Of a DNA stretch of 32,315 nt, positions 1 to 9,159 are shown piece after piece (position 1 is the first letter of the stretch; each line of letters begins with the position of its first letter). Origin of the DNA: Lyophyllum atratum (taxonomy: Eukaryota > Basidiomycota > Agaricomycetes > Agaricales > Lyophyllaceae); assembly GCA_014905825.1 (NCBI GenBank), contig JACGCN010000125.1:1-32315 (forward strand). Direction: 5' to 3'. The notes under the pieces were generated by a model. That model did not search any database, was not told where the DNA came from, and saw nothing but the letters and a program-made list of their open reading frames with translations. The translations under genes and the position numbers were made by a program.

Positions 1-615
1 AGTGGTCTCGGTGCTTCTATATTCCTGGGTACGTCATTTTATCTTGTCACGCAATTTTATAATTTTGACCTCGATGGTATGCAGGTTACGAACATTCGGA
101 GGTCCACGGGCAAGGAGAGTCTGCCTCATCGGAGCCGCAGTCAACTTCCCGCCTCTTGGTTTTCCTTGCTACAGGCTTCGAATTCGCACTTGCGCTACGT
201 CTTTCCAATCTCAGCGAACCCGCCCGTGTCTTGTCTTTTCTCAGCCTTCCCTTCCGCCCCGCATTCGACCCCTCCCTCGCATTCCTCGCAGTCGGCGCCT
301 TACCTACCTCCATCATGTTATATAAAGACTTCCGTGGGTCAGAGAAACCTCTTCTCGGAGGACTGTGGTCAATACCCAAGGGCGGTCCGATAGACCTCCA
401 ACTGATCGCCGGTGCAGCTCTGTTCGGAATTGGTTGGGGGCTAGCGGGTATTTGCCGTACGTCCTTCATTATTCCCTGCCATGGCCCGCTAATTTTGTCT
501 ATCCTTAGCTGGTCCTGGACTGGTCAATCTAGGCAGAGCTTTATATAGTGGCTCAGGGGTTCTGCCTGCCGCGACTTGGGTCGCAGCGGTCGCGGCTGGG
601 GGCTTACTTGCATGA
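1..615 (+). CDS. YeeE/YedE-type sulphur transport domain protein (3' part)
   Basis: Only the 3' part is in the window. Exons are 1-28, 85-456 and 509-615, with introns of 56 and 52 nt; the frame is continuous across both junctions. The product is hydrophobic and carries segments typical of the YeeE/YedE (DUF6691) family: a segment reading FALALRLSNLSEPARVLSFL, a GIGWGLAGICPGPG stretch (the conserved Cys-Pro-Gly-Pro region) spanning the second intron, and a last membrane segment rich in Ala, Val and Gly before the stop. In bacteria this family takes up thiosulfate or related sulphur compounds; the fungal role is inferred, probably as a membrane transporter. The upstream exons lie outside the window. 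MET8, another sulphur-assimilation gene, lies about 1.8 kb downstream. Confidence 0.82.
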
Positions 616-1026
616 ACCGAGAAGCGGAAAAAGTAAAAAGTATACACACCATATATGGAAGAATCAGGATCAGGATCGGAGGAGGGGACACAATAAGTTA
701 TTTGCTTATAACCTATTCTTTTACGCCTTGCAGGTACACACTTTCGTTTTGAAAGAGCCACCCTTGTGGCGATATTGCTGCCAAATATGTATTCGTCGTA
801 TGTGTCATATAAATACATCAGCTATGATGAGGCAGAACAACTTGAGAACAACCACTAGAGACCAGTGGCCCTATTCATTTCAGTTCCCAGACGAGAAGTC
901 CACCAGGAACATACATCGCTCAACATGCATCGTGAAACAGTCGTCACAGCTCATGAACATGCTTCAGCTTCAAGCAAGATATTATACACCACCAAGAATA
1001 TAAGTTACACATGTAAGGGTCCATAC
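616..1026. other. Intergenic spacer between two converging genes
   Basis: These 411 bases lie between the stop codons of the YeeE-like gene (+) and SLT11 (-). Reading frames here are short and resemble no protein I know. The stretch is AT-richer than the flanking coding sequence and fits two 3' untranslated regions facing each other. I see no RNA gene or repeat. Confidence 0.6.
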
Positions 1027-2283
1027 TCAAACATCTATGCTGTTACTACGAGTCTGTGGAGTGGTAGGACTCTTAGTTCCCGCTCGACTCCGTCCCCACT
1101 TTACACCAACCCTCTCTCCATCGACTTCAAGGCCATTCGCCCAAGCCTGTGCAGCTGTCTCTGCAACAGAACGCTCCTTGAAGTTTACGAATGCGCACCT
1201 GGAGGACATTGAATTAGTATTTGATAATTATCATGGAGGCGAGACGCACCGTGATTTCCCAACGTGGACGACAGACTTGATCTGTGTAGGTTGGACTGTC
1301 GGTAATGACTGTAAACACATGAGTCCGTATACTGAGCTCTGTGGATTCAGCAGACAGGGCGGAGAGGAAGATCGAAGTCTGCAGAAGAAGACAGAGATGA
1401 TTTAGTACGAAGAACCATGGTAAACTGTGTGATAGAACCAAAACGAACAATAGTAACATCGTCTGGGGGTTTGAGGCCCTGGTTGTCCGCGTGAGTCGCC
1501 ATGATCTTGCGCGCCACGGGGTCGTTCCGACCATGGTACCGATCCTGTATATTTTGATGCGCCAGCTCGTTGTCCACAGGCTTTTCATGTCGATATGGAC
1601 ATTCCGTTCCACGGCTGCATTCCCCTTTAACGAAGAAAGAGCACACCTGCGGTCGGTTGCGCTTGTAGTAGGGGTCCGTCCGTGCCAGTTGCTTTAGCAT
1701 CTCTTTGCCTGCAGAAGATGCACGGCCTGAGTCCAAGCCAGATTTGTTACCCTCAAGCTAGACAAACATGCCATGATTAGTAGTATCCCGGATTTCGTTG
1801 TGCACGAGAGGATGCACCTTGCCCTCCATATTCTGCGCATAATACTCCCGATTGATGTCGCTCGTGGGCGCCTCATTCTGCAGCGCCAGTGCTGTGTCAC
1901 GCACTTGTGTGGGGAGGCCGTATTCGAGGTCAAGGAGACACGTTTGGCAGACGTTTTTGACTTTGGCGCACGTTTGGCAGATTACGGTAGTTTTGAAGCG
2001 CATGCCTGTGCCAGGATTCCAGCGAAAGACGGTGAAAGGTCGAGCGCAGGTGCCACAGGATCGTCCATACTCTTGCTTCGACTGGAACTGGGTTTAGCAG
2101 AGATAACGAAGTTGAATAAATTATCAATGTACCATTCTGACGAAGGGGTTATCGCCCAGACCTGGAATACGCGTCAGTCGAGAAGTAAGGGGGGGTTTAG
2201 AAAAAAGACTGACATGTCTCGCAAAGAATAGGGAACTCGCTCTGTTCCCAGCCCGCTTTGTTAATGTCGGCCTTGGGTGGCAT
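1027..2283 (-). CDS. SLT11: Pre-mRNA-splicing factor SLT11/ECM2 (RBM22 family), one frameshift
   Basis: Exons on the minus strand are 2283-2214, 2161-2133, 2081-1818, 1757-1449, 1378-1250 and 1198-1027. The total is 973 nt, one base more than a multiple of three (about 323 aa after correction). The N-terminal half has the Cys-rich zinc region of the family (CLGDNP; pairs ICQTC and VCQTC, then LLDLEYGLP). A CCCH finger follows, C-x7-C-x5-C-x3-H in [19 protein letters not shown], then an RNA-recognition motif (TSIFLSAL ... [12 protein letters not shown]). The protein joins the NineTeen-associated complex in the activated spliceosome and contacts U6 and the pre-mRNA. The frame breaks inside the RRM at an AAA run (1313-1315): one base fewer gives a continuous product. 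The intron at 1448-1379 uses the less common donor GTTCGT. Head-to-head with MET8. Confidence 0.9.
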
Positions 2284-2426
2284 TTTTGAGAAATCTCGTC
2301 GACGTTGACGATCAAGTCCTCCTTGCCGACTGGAAGTTGTTCGAGCCTCGGATTTGCTGACAAACGCTCCTCATACCTCTCCGCACGTGATATGCGATAA
2401 CTCTGTTTTCCTCATCGACGAGTCGA
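2284..2426. promoter_or_regulatory. Divergent promoter region of SLT11 and MET8
   Basis: These 143 bp separate the SLT11 start codon (minus strand, 2283) from the MET8 start codon (plus strand, 2427), so both genes must be driven from this spacer or from within each other's 5' regions. I see no convincing TATA box. Confidence 0.6.
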
Positions 2427-3255
2427 ATGGCGCAGACAGTGGGAGGAGGGTCATTACTCATCGCATGGCAGCTCAAGGACAAACATGTTCTCATCGTCGG
2501 GCGGTGGAGAAGTTGCTTCGCAGCGCATAGAATCTATTCTCACTACAGACGCCCACATAGCTGTGCTCTCTCCCCATGACGGTCTCAATCCACGTACCAA
2601 ACGCTTTATTGACGCACACCCCGACCGCATCACCTACCATGATCGCCTCTTTGCTGGGGCTAAAGAACTGGACCGGATGGACATGGTACTCACCGCCCTG
2701 GACGACGTTGACCTCTCTCGCCATATATGCAATCTGTGCCGCAAGGCCGGTATTCCGGTCAATGCTGCGGACATCCCAGATTCCTGCGACTTCTATTTTG
2801 GCTCGCAGATACGCGACGGTCCACTGCAGATCATGATCTCTACCAACGGAAACGGGCCAAAAATGGCAAACTTGGTCAAGAAGAAGCTGCAAAGCGCGCT
2901 TTCTGGTGTTGAAGGTCAGGCAATCACGAAAGTAGGGGAGCTCAGGGCACAGCTCAAGGTCAGAGCCCCTGGTGTGGGCGGGTTAATAGGAAAGAGGAGG
3001 ATGAAATGGATGACCAATGTGTGCAATGTTTGGGAGATGAAAGAGCTTGCGCTGCTCGACGATGCTATGATGCAGAAACTTCTGGACGAGGGTTGGGAGA
3101 ATGACCTTGTTCCAAGTTTCGCTGAACTAGGCGGTCACCGCGAGTCAAGCAGCCAGATTACCCACGACAATTTGTCTCCTCTGCTCGGCGCCGCAGTAGG
3201 TTTTATTGCTGGAGGCCTTTGCACTTTGCTGGTCGCCTTGGCTCGACGGAAATAG
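2427..3255 (+). CDS. MET8: Sirohaem synthase, precorrin-2 dehydrogenase/ferrochelatase (Met8), one frameshift
   Basis: Single exon. The N-terminus reads MAQTVGGGSLLIAWQLKDKH, then VLIVG followed by a Gly-rich NAD loop ending GGGEVASQRI, as in Met8. These two parts are in different frames: an extra base in the GGG run at 2499-2501 breaks the gene. Total length is 829 nt, one over a multiple of three (about 275 aa corrected). Later family landmarks are the stretch NAADIPDSCDFYFGSQI around 2760-2810, containing the region of the catalytic aspartate, and MISTNGNGPKMANLVKKKL. Met8 oxidises precorrin-2 with NAD and inserts iron to make sirohaem, the cofactor of sulfite reductase. Unlike yeast Met8, the C-terminus carries a predicted membrane segment (LLGAAVGFIAGGLCTLLVAL) followed by ARRK, suggesting tail anchoring. 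The YeeE-like transporter is nearby. Confidence 0.9.
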
Positions 3256-3578
3256 ACTGTACCATCTGGTACGCTTGAAACCAATAGGTTTCCTTTCCTC
3301 GTAACAGGATAACGATAGTCGGCTGAATTCCCACCACTTGCTAGACGTTACGACTATCCAGCCTATGCTGTTCTTGGCGTCTTTTCCATCACGAATGTCT
3401 TTCAACGAGCCCACGCGAGGAGAGCATCTGTATATGGGGCGTTATGGTGGGGAAGCACCTGGCCCAGAAGGGGAGCGCTACTCATGTTGGGCATCTATCG
3501 CAGAGCCAGTATATAGTTATGCCCCTGACGGTGGGTGGTCTGCGATACCAGACATGGCACGGAGAAGGGCCCAAATAA
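3256..3578. other. 3' spacer between converging MET8 and RCL1
   Basis: These 323 bases separate two stop codons. An 88-codon open frame on the plus strand (3338-3604) runs into the RCL1 3' end but resembles nothing I recognise and has no supporting splice structure, so I do not call it a gene. Confidence 0.55.
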
Positions 3579-5029
3579 TCAAGCGAGTGTCCGGTTCGCA
3601 TTGATATAACCTGTCCCATAACATGAATACAGCAACTGGGTGGAGCCCGGCTCTGCGGCCACGATCTTGAAGGACGTGCCAAAGAACTGCTTGACGTCCC
3701 GCAAGAATTGTATTCTGTGAGGCCATATAAGTGTCAATCACTATCATCTATGAAAGATAACGTACGTTCGTGGAGTGGGTTCGCTCATCCGACATCTTCC
3801 AACGTCCTCGCTTCCAAGAACCATCATCAGGAGGATGAGAGTTTGATGTTGCCGGTCTACGCAGCCCCCTGAATTTACTTCGGCCATAAGAGCACGGGCT
3901 GCCTCTAGCCCGATATCCTCTGGGGCTACACCAGGTTTGGAGATGGCTTCAGCACAGTGTATGGCAGAGGTCGTTGACTCTGCGAGGAGACTAAGAGCGT
4001 AGCCCGGTGATCTAGGTGGCAAATTGTTGAGAATATATGCAAATGTGAGGGAGAAATACTCACTTTCCACTCTCATCGCCTTTGTAAACATCGGAATAGA
4101 GATATATGTCAGGGATATAACGGTTGAGAATAGAACGGGAAGATTCGATCATTCGATTGGAGAATTGAGGGTTTACTCGAACAGCATGCCTGTTCAATTG
4201 ATACTAGTCAGTATATGGAAAGGTAGTTGAAATCGAGTAACGCACGCGACCCCCCGTATCCGCTTAATTTTGCCAGGGTCCACGAAGTTCAGAGTTTTGA
4301 CTTGCTTGACAATAGGGCAAAGGAATTGAACCTCTCCACCGCCTTCTGGTGGTGCTCCACGCTTTTTTATCTGGTGATAGGATGTATAAGAAAGGCAACT
4401 GACGGCGTTGCAAACGATCTTACCCGAAGTTCCAACCCGTCAGAGATTCCAAACAATTGTAGATGTGGTAATGTGACCGTCCTAACTAGATCTACCTGTA
4501 AATGGTCAAAACGATTATAGGTTGCAAGGGCAAAGCGTGACATACTGAAAGGTCGATTTCGTCTGTCGTAATTCCTCGAAGGGTGAGTTGGAAGGGTGTT
4601 TTTGAAAACGGTGCGAGCATGACGAGGGGTTCGAGATAGTATCCAATAGACCGTGATAGTGGACAGTCGTGTGTCACGGCACCGCCTGAAATGACCCCGG
4701 GTTTTAGAAGGATGGCGGTACCTGTAATATCGAGATATCAGCAAGTCCAAGAAGAAATGAGGTGTGAAACGCGTACCAGTGACAGATATTTCAATTATAG
4801 TGCCATTAGTGGCTTTCTCTAGCAGCCTCAGAAGGCTAATCTCAAAGTCTGCCGAGGAGAGGGTCAGCAATAGATTGCAACAGGACAGCCTGCACGATAT
4901 ACCTCTTAGACCTGGGTTTTTGTCATCGGAACGGATTTTGTCAATTCTGACATGTTTCCCACTAAGTATGGAGAGAACAAGACGGTGGCGCAGGTGCTGG
5001 TGGCCGCTGAACTGGAGCAGACTGGTCAT
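3579..5029 (-). CDS. RCL1: RNA 3'-terminal phosphate cyclase-like protein RCL1
   Basis: Eight exons on the minus strand: 5029-4903, 4848-4777, 4721-4546, 4495-4424, 4370-4246, 4189-4064, 4011-3766 and 3714-3579. They total 1080 nt, giving 359 aa, close to yeast Rcl1. The protein follows the family end to end: LSGKHVRIDKIRSDDKNPGLR near the N-terminus, PGVISGGAVTHDCP, RGAPPEGGGEV, IPDIYLYSDVYKGDESGKSPG, and GGCVDRQHQTLILLMMVLG, ending GTGYINANRTLA. Rcl1 lacks cyclase activity; it works with the GTPase Bms1 in the nucleolar small-subunit processome, linked to pre-rRNA cleavage at site A2. The start is the only ATG placing the family N-terminus in frame. It is head-to-head with UBA3, only 80 bp apart. 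Confidence 0.95.
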
Positions 5030-5109
5030 GGTAGAAATCCAGGAAAATATGCTTACATAATGGCAAGATCGACGCGCTAAGATCGGCGACTTGCATCTCC
5101 TCGACGTCC
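5030..5109. promoter_or_regulatory. Divergent promoter of RCL1 and UBA3
   Basis: Only 80 bp separate the two start codons (5029 on minus, 5110 on plus). Both genes are essential in many fungi, so this must be a very compact bidirectional promoter with short 5' leaders. No clear TATA box is visible. Confidence 0.6.
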
Positions 5110-6784
5110 ATGGCCACCACCTCGCAGGACACAGACACAGACTGGCAAGGCCGCTACTACCACATCGACCAAGTCCTCGATAAACCTGGTCCCCGCACTG
5201 ATCCCGCCTTCCTCGCCGGCGATGGAGTACGCACTCGTCCCATAGCCACACTCGGTGACTCACATAATAGTCTAACAGGTCAAGGATTTCCTGCGCAACC
5301 AGGCCAAGATCCTCGTGATTGGCGCTGGTGGGCTCGGCTGCGAAATTCTCGCGAATCTCGCTCTCACTGGCTTCAAGGACATTCATGTCATCGACATGGA
5401 CACCATCGATATCAGCAATCTGAATCGCCAGTTTCTGTTCAGGTAGCACCCCTGTCTAGACTAGAACTCGCCTATTTTGTCTCACCTTGATATCCCAAGG
5501 CCGAAAGACGTCGGGAAGCCTAAGGCTACAGTCGCCGCAGAGTTTATTATGAATCGCGTCCCAGGTGTAAAGGTTACCCCGTGAGTTTGCATAGATTACC
5601 CATAAACCTTAGCCTGGCCATGTACTAAACGGTAATCTCTAGATATTTTGGAAAGATTCAGGACAAGGATGATGACTATTACATGCAATTCAACCTTGTC
5701 ATCTGCGGCTTGGATTCGGTCGAGGCCCGCCGTTGGATGAACGCGACTCTAGTCAATCTTGTCGATCCTGAGAACCCGGAAAGTCTGAAGCCTCTTATTG
5801 ACGGAGGCACTGAAGGTTTGCCTGGATTCCGATACCAGTCATATCTTCAGTCATACACATAATTTATAACAGGTTTCAAGGGTCAAGCACGCGTTATTCT
5901 CCCCACCATCACGTCATGTTACGAATGCTCACTGGACATGCTCAACAAACCAACTGCTTTCCCTATTTGCACAATCGCAAACACTCCGCGACTCCCCGAA
6001 CATTGTATCGAATGGGCATCCGTCCTAGAATGGCCGCGCGTTAAGGGAGGTTAGTTGCCGGTCGCTGCGTGCTAGGCCTTTTGAGTTAACCCATCAATCC
6101 AGATCTAAAACTGGATACCGATGACCCAGAGCATATTGGATGGTTATACACCATCGCTTCTGCCCGCGCAAAGGAATTCAAGATTGAGGGAGTGACATGG
6201 TCATTGACGCAGGGTGTTGTGAAGAACATCATCCCAGCTATTGCTTCCACGAATGCCATCATCTCAGGTAAGTGGTATACACTTATGGTTACCGGAACGA
6301 CTTTGACTCGTTTTCCTAGCTGCCTGCTGTAACGAAGCTTTCAAGATCGCAACTAGCTCTGCGGCCTACCTCAACAATTACTTCATGCTCATCGGCACGG
6401 AGGGTGTCTACTCTTACACATTTGAACACGAGAAGCGGGACGACTGTCCTGTCTGTGGCGGCGAGTCCCTAGAAATCTCCATCAGTTCCGATTTCACCGT
6501 TGAGCAGCTCATCGAACTGCTTGTGGAGAAACAAGACATGTATATACTCAATTTGAAACCACCATCTCAATTGATACTCATTCTGTTCTTCCAGTCAAAT
6601 CAAGAAACCATCTCTTTCAACCCCAACTTCGCAAATATATCTCCAGGCCCCACCTCAACTGGAAGAAGCCACGCGTCCGAATCTAGCGAAGAAAGTTTCA
6701 GAGCTTGTACCGTCCGAAGGAGAGGTGACGGTCACCGCATCCACGCTCCCTTTCAGCCTGTCCCTGCGGATTACATATACTTGA
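5110..6784 (+). CDS. UBA3: NEDD8-activating enzyme E1 catalytic subunit UBA3
   Basis: Eight exons: 5110-5226, 5279-5442, 5500-5580, 5643-5815, 5873-6049, 6103-6267, 6320-6539 and 6595-6784, totalling 1287 nt (428 aa). The ATP-binding ThiF fold shows at residues 50-60 ([11 protein letters not shown]), followed by [20 protein letters not shown] across the second junction. Zinc-ligand pairs are visible (CYEC about residue 194; CPVC in exon 7). The catalytic Cys that forms the NEDD8 thioester is about residue 211 in [19 protein letters not shown] ubiquitin-fold C-terminal domain (ATRPNLAKK, then a beta-rich tail) binds the E2, Ubc12. With ULA1 it adenylates and transfers NEDD8/Rub1 for cullin activation. 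The final short intron (6540-6594) is easy to miss; reading through it gives a wrong C-terminus. Confidence 0.95.
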
Positions 6785-6934
6785 GTACATCTTCATTGTC
6801 ATCATGCCCCTATTTTTGCTGTCTTTTTGCACTGTTAACCTCGAATGATAATTGCTGTGATATAACTCTTCGAGAGGTAAGATATTCCTCGACCAAGTGG
6901 CGATATTGCATACAAATACATTCGCGCGTTGCGA

Positions 6935-9110
6935 TTACCGATATATAATGCAGACCCTGCCAAAATCCCCATCGCCCGCGCCTCCCCCTGCAGCAACCAG
7001 CCATTGCTCGAGAACAGGGAACCCAGCTTCAAACCGCACCGCCAGCTCGTCCGTATGGTGCTCCCCGTCCAGCAGCGCCAAAAATTCCGATGGAAAGGTA
7101 CGAAAACCTAATCCACCTGCTTGCGACGCGGTTTGGGACCAGAGTGGCCGTTGCCGAATCGACGTAGAATTAGATGGTGGTAGAGCAGTTTTGGGAAGGA
7201 CAGGCGAGGGAGGTGGGCCAATGGGTGTAATGAGGGATTGTCGTCGTGATTCAGTACGTCTGTGACCGTCCTGTGATGTGGTGGCCGTCGTAGGGGTGAC
7301 CATGCTCTCTTGCTGATAATGGATCCACGACGTGCGGGGACTCCCGACAACGTTCCCACTGCTTGATTTTTGGATGTCTCCGCGGCTACGAAGCTGTTCC
7401 AGGACTTTCTCAGCTGCGCTGGCCCTTCTGGCACGATGGGTGGCGGAAATTGGCGCTATGGTGACGGTGGCGGCAGATGGATGGGTCATGATGTGGTTGT
7501 TTTCCTGTGGAGTCGTATGGTTGCTCAGGTTGAGCTCAGGGCTTGCCGATTGGACTGCAGCAGTGGATGGGGAGCGGCCACGGAAGAGGGCAGAAGGCTG
7601 GCTCGTGAAGAAGGCTGAAGTTGGGTCGGCATTCGGGGGGGATGGTGTGTATGGAGGGAACCGGAGAGGGACCCCATTGGAAAGGCTGTCAGCGCGCTTC
7701 CGTGTTAAAGCTGACGTGGAGGGAAGCTGAGGGTCCTGCGGTAATGCTAGGACTTGGGAGGGATCTGGTGGGAGAAGAACTGGGTAACGGTGAACTCGCC
7801 GCAAGAAACCCTGGAGTGGAAATGAGCCAGAGATAGTGATATCATGAAAATATTTACCTTAATTACACCAAAACTGGTAAACCGTCGGACGTCAATACCA
7901 AGGTGGTGCACGTCGTGTGTATCCATCCACTCCAAAACTGTCCTTCCGGGTTTCAACCTCGAGTAAAGATGAAGGAGTTTTGGCCAATCAGGAACGGCGT
8001 GGCCTAGTCATCGCTGTAAATACGACGAAGATGGAGGTCGGAAAGATTAGATTACGGACCTGGTTTGGTGACATAAGGCCCACATTCATCCCGGACGTGA
8101 GCCTCGTCCGCCAGCCACTGTATGCTGTTGACAAGGGTATACATGTTTGAATACTGAAAGATATCAACAGTCATAATGACTTGGTAAAATCTGACGGGCG
8201 TCAGCGGAAGTTGTTGAGAAGAGGTATGAAGATCATACAGGAGATGAGAGATAGCTCGACGAGTGAGCAGAATATCGCAGTCAGCGAGGTGCGCTATTCG
8301 ACTGACGTGGTTTGTGCCATCAATGAACTTACAGACCTGCAAAGAAGGGGTTCACATCGGAAGGACACAATGGGTAACGTCGTACTTTGACCATCGTAAG
8401 GTCCCAGTTGTCTTCCACTCTTCTGCTGATATTGATGAGTGCTAAGGGAACCATCCAATCCTTGACGGGAGGTGGATTCGGATAGAATGGAAATATCTTG
8501 AGTTCGATCGAGTTGAAACGATCTATGGGTATTGACGTTTCTGAGTACGAGTTGAGATCTTCATATAGCTGCTCAAGGATGGCATGTATGGCTGGAGACG
8601 TCTCTGGATTGTACAAGAAACCAGATTCCTTCTGTAAGAAAGTGAGTACTTGTCCTCGAAAGACGGGATACACATGCGCACCTCGCATGAAGAAAGAACG
8701 CGGCTGACTTTGCGAACTATAGGCTCGTAGCAGCTAAGATCTGCTGAACGGTCGAACACAAAGCAGAGATTGTATCGAAAGTAGTTCCGTTCATACTTTC
8801 CCCGGAGCTCGACCGGGAAGCCTATTACACGGTGGTTCTTGGTCGAACAAGTAACCAGACGTCCGCAGAGTTGGCTGGGTGGGATAACATACTTGGATAT
8901 GTCATCGAAATGGAAAAGCACGGGATTACAGGAGGTCGAACGCGCCGAGCGGTCACGGTTATAATCGACAGGGGATGTTGGGGTTACGAGGCTTTCTGGA
9001 ACGGCGATGAGGCCCTCGGGTACCTGGTAGATGATTTTTGGGCCCTGTTGCACGTCAAAGACTGAATAGAATACAGACTGGATGCGCGGAAGGAAAGAGT
9101 CCGAGTTCAT
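6935..9110 (-). CDS. NPR2: Nitrogen permease regulator 2 (NPR2/NPRL2), GATOR1/SEACIT subunit
   Basis: Six exons: 9110-8682, 8631-8386, 8336-8239, 8190-8060, 8003-7858 and 7810-6935, totalling 1926 nt (641 aa). The N-terminus has the family signature (FLPRIQSVFYSVFDVQQGPK, then IYQVPEG), followed by KYVIPPSQLCGRLVTC and FVFDRSAD. The middle carries NWDLTM, VDIFQYSNMY, and IDVRRFTSFGVIK joined to GFLRRVHRYPV. A Ser/Thr/Pro-rich, probably disordered stretch of about 170 residues follows, then the closing LLDGEHHTDEL and the terminal IIYR. Npr2 with Npr3 and Iml1 inhibits TORC1 at the vacuole when amino acids are short, through GTPase-activating action on Gtr1. The ATG at 9110 overlaps an in-frame ATG of OGG1 on the other strand, so the two promoters must interpenetrate. 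Confidence 0.95.
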
Positions 9111-9159
9111 GGCGAGTCGCGTTGAGACAACTGCAAACAAATCGCGATTCACGACCGTG
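9111..9159. promoter_or_regulatory. NPR2/OGG1 head-to-head junction
   Basis: NPR2 starts at 9110 on the minus strand; the conserved OGG1 start is 9160. The 49 bp between them stay open in the OGG1 frame, back to an ATG at 9109-9111 that overlaps the NPR2 start codon. Transcription start sites probably lie inside each other's coding or leader regions. Confidence 0.6.

Noticed and set aside
1302..1311. 10-nt GT...AG segment in SLT11 that would restore the frame as an intron
   Set aside because: Far too short to be spliced; a one-base homopolymer change explains it better.
3338..3604. 88-codon open frame on the plus strand after MET8
   Set aside because: It overlaps the conserved last exon of RCL1 on the other strand, has no family resemblance and no splice or promoter support.
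7332..7730. 132-codon open frame on the plus strand
   Set aside because: It is the complement of the low-complexity part of NPR2; its Gly/Trp/Val-rich composition is what the antisense of Ser/Pro-rich coding sequence gives.
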